Assembly: GCA_030638405.1 (NCBI GenBank)
Contig: DAOWER010000287.1
Coordinates: 1 to 7,143, forward strand
Direction of reading: 5' to 3'
DNA: 7,143 nucleotides
Source of the DNA: Candidatus Eiseniibacteriota bacterium
GTDB lineage: Bacteria > Joyebacterota > Joyebacteria > Joyebacterales > Joyebacteraceae
Shown here: positions 6,560-7,143 of the stretch, piece by piece
How positions within the stretch are numbered: the stretch's first letter is position 1
How the letters are laid out: each line of letters starts with the position of its first letter
Notes under the pieces: model-generated
Database searches by the model: none
What the model saw: the letters and a program-made list of their open reading frames with translations, nothing else
Told to the model about the DNA's origin: nothing
Made by a program: the position numbers and the translations under genes

Positions 6560-6888
6560 AGCTGGTCTTCATGACGTACTACGTAGGCATGCACCAGGAC
6601 GTGCGCGAGATTCTGACGGCCTGCGGCATCACGAGCTACACGCACTGGGATGAAGTGACGGGTCGGCTGAGCTGCGGCGAGCCGAGGGAGGGCAGCGATG
6701 TTTGGCCGGGCTACAACTCCGCGCTTCAGGCCGTGCTGCGCGAGGAAACGGCCGGCAAGCTCGACGCCGCGATCCGCGAATACAACGCGGCCCAGCGGGG
6801 CGACGAGCGGATCGACGCGTACTTCATGGAAATACAGTCCGTGATCAGGGCCGCCGACGAGTTCAACGACGGCAGCGCCGGCCAGTGA
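6556..6888 (+). CDS. P-II-like, PG0541-type RND transporter-associated protein
   Basis: The 110 aa protein starts at GTG 6556, which overlaps the permease stop as GTGA; AGGGGGTG (6543-6550) lies 5 nt upstream. The pattern fits a P-II/CutA-like ferredoxin fold: strand 2-10 (KLVFMTYYV), helix 13-24, strand 26-36 (TSYTHWDEVTG), a loop 37-54 carrying CGEPREGSDVWPGYN, strand 55-64, helix 65-80 and strand 85-97. The GITxYTxW, G-P-x-x-G and WPGxN pattern is what I remember of small proteins encoded beside RND pumps in Bacteroidota and other phyla (named after P. gingivalis PG0541). It lacks the classical GlnB T-loop tyrosine context and the ATP-binding B-loop motif, so 2-oxoglutarate/ATP sensing cannot be assumed. 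It has no signal peptide, so it is cytoplasmic. C23, C40, H13 and H30 could be ligand residues, but this is speculation. The family assignment is from memory of its pattern; function in the pump is inferred. Confidence 0.8.
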   Translation: MKLVFMTYYVGMHQDVREILTACGITSYTHWDEVTGRLSCGEPREGSDVWPGYNSALQAVLREETAGKLDAAIREYNAAQRGDERIDAYFMEIQSVIRAADEFNDGSAGQ

Positions 6889-6894
6889 GAGTGG

Positions 6895-6924
6895 ACCGAC
6901 CTGTTTGAACGCAGGTGACACGGT
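6895..6924. terminator. Weak hairpin between convergent genes, possible terminator
   Basis: ACCGACCTG (6895-6903) can pair with CAGGT (6912-6916) and CGGT (6921-6924), giving 5 + 4 bp with a four-base bulge (6917-6920) and an 8-base loop. It lies 7 bp after the stop of the P-II-like gene and 6 bp before the stop of the convergent gene, the right place for a shared terminator. No T-run follows on either strand, so it is not a classical intrinsic terminator. Confidence 0.3.
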
Positions 6925-6929
6925 AGGGC

Positions 6930-7143
6930 CTACTCGAACGGCTCGACACGACACGCGGGATCAGTTCCGCCGGACTCCTCAGGGTACTCTTCGAAGAGGC
7001 GGCCCCACGGGCTCTCACGCTTCCACTTCTCCACGACGGGGACTCCGTTCTTCGGATACCAGAACTTGTCGTGGTACGTCTCGCTCGCCCAGATGAACAT
7101 CTTGACGATGGGCGTCTGGAACAGGAGCTTCTGGAAGATCTTA
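6930..7143 (-). CDS. C-terminal fragment of an unrecognised convergent gene, cut by the window edge
   Basis: On the complement, an open frame enters from the window edge and runs 70 codons to a TAG at 6932-6930. The sequence is rich in aromatics and charge, for example KMFIWASETYHDKFWYPKNG and KWKRESPWGRLFEEYP, and ends in an acidic tail with one Cys (DPACRVEPFE). Codons end mostly in G or C, as in the other genes here, and the composition looks like a soluble folded domain rather than an out-of-frame artefact. The start lies beyond the window. I do not recognise the family. It converges on the efflux operon with 41 bp between stop codons and is probably unrelated to it in function. Confidence 0.7.
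   Translation of the reverse strand, partial: KIFQKLLFQTPIVKMFIWASETYHDKFWYPKNGVPVVEKWKRESPWGRLFEEYPEESGGTDPACRVEPFE

Noticed and set aside
6905..7096. + strand frame of 63 codons after the P-II-like gene
   Set aside because: It is antisense to the better-supported convergent fragment 6930-7143, has an Arg/Ser/Thr-rich product and no clear ribosome binding site.
1..7143. CRISPR arrays, tRNA or rRNA genes, insertion sequences, transposase genes, phage attachment sites
   Set aside because: I looked for regular repeats, cloverleaf-like segments, terminal inverted repeats and transposase motifs and saw none; the window is almost entirely covered by the efflux operon.

Overview
This window carries one complete five-gene operon on the + strand (about 344-6888): a TetR-family regulator, a TolC-type outer membrane channel, a lipoprotein periplasmic adaptor, a full-length RND inner membrane permease and a small P-II-like protein. 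It is flanked by two genes on the - strand that run off the window: the first 18 codons of a gene with a hydrophobic N-terminus at 1-56, and the last 70 codons of an unrecognised gene at 6930-7143. The host must be a Gram-negative (diderm) bacterium, because the operon encodes a complete tripartite envelope-spanning pump. The sequence is GC-rich, with G or C at most third codon positions. Nothing here fixes the phylum. A high-GC, non-proteobacterial diderm lineage is my guess only, prompted by the TetR-first gene order and the P-II-like partner.

Layout. The divergent spacer 57-343 is GC-rich on its left and has an AT-rich island at about 260-305. That island holds a near-consensus sigma70-type promoter, TTGACA (242-247), 17 bp, TAAAAT (265-270). 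A GGTCT/AGACC inverted repeat (252-275) overlaps the spacer and -10 box and is the best candidate operator. The regulator starts at GTG 344 behind an AAGGAG ribosome binding site. From there to 6888 there is no intergenic space. TetR/TolC and adaptor/permease overlap by ATGA, permease/P-II-like overlap by GTGA, and TolC/adaptor are 11 bp apart (or overlap by ATGA if the upstream start is used). A weak hairpin (6895-6924) lies between the operon and the convergent right-hand gene.

Working together. The permease (1032 aa, 12 predicted membrane segments, two periplasmic porter domains) would take substrates from the periplasm or inner membrane. The lipid-anchored adaptor would couple it to the TolC-like duct across the outer membrane. 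TetR, as first gene, probably autoregulates the whole operon. The P-II-like protein resembles the family named after Porphyromonas gingivalis PG0541, found beside RND pumps. P-II proteins and RND permeases are both typically homotrimers, so a cytoplasmic trimer-on-trimer regulator of the pump is an attractive but untested idea. It is the most interesting point in the window. The substrate cannot be read from the sequence.
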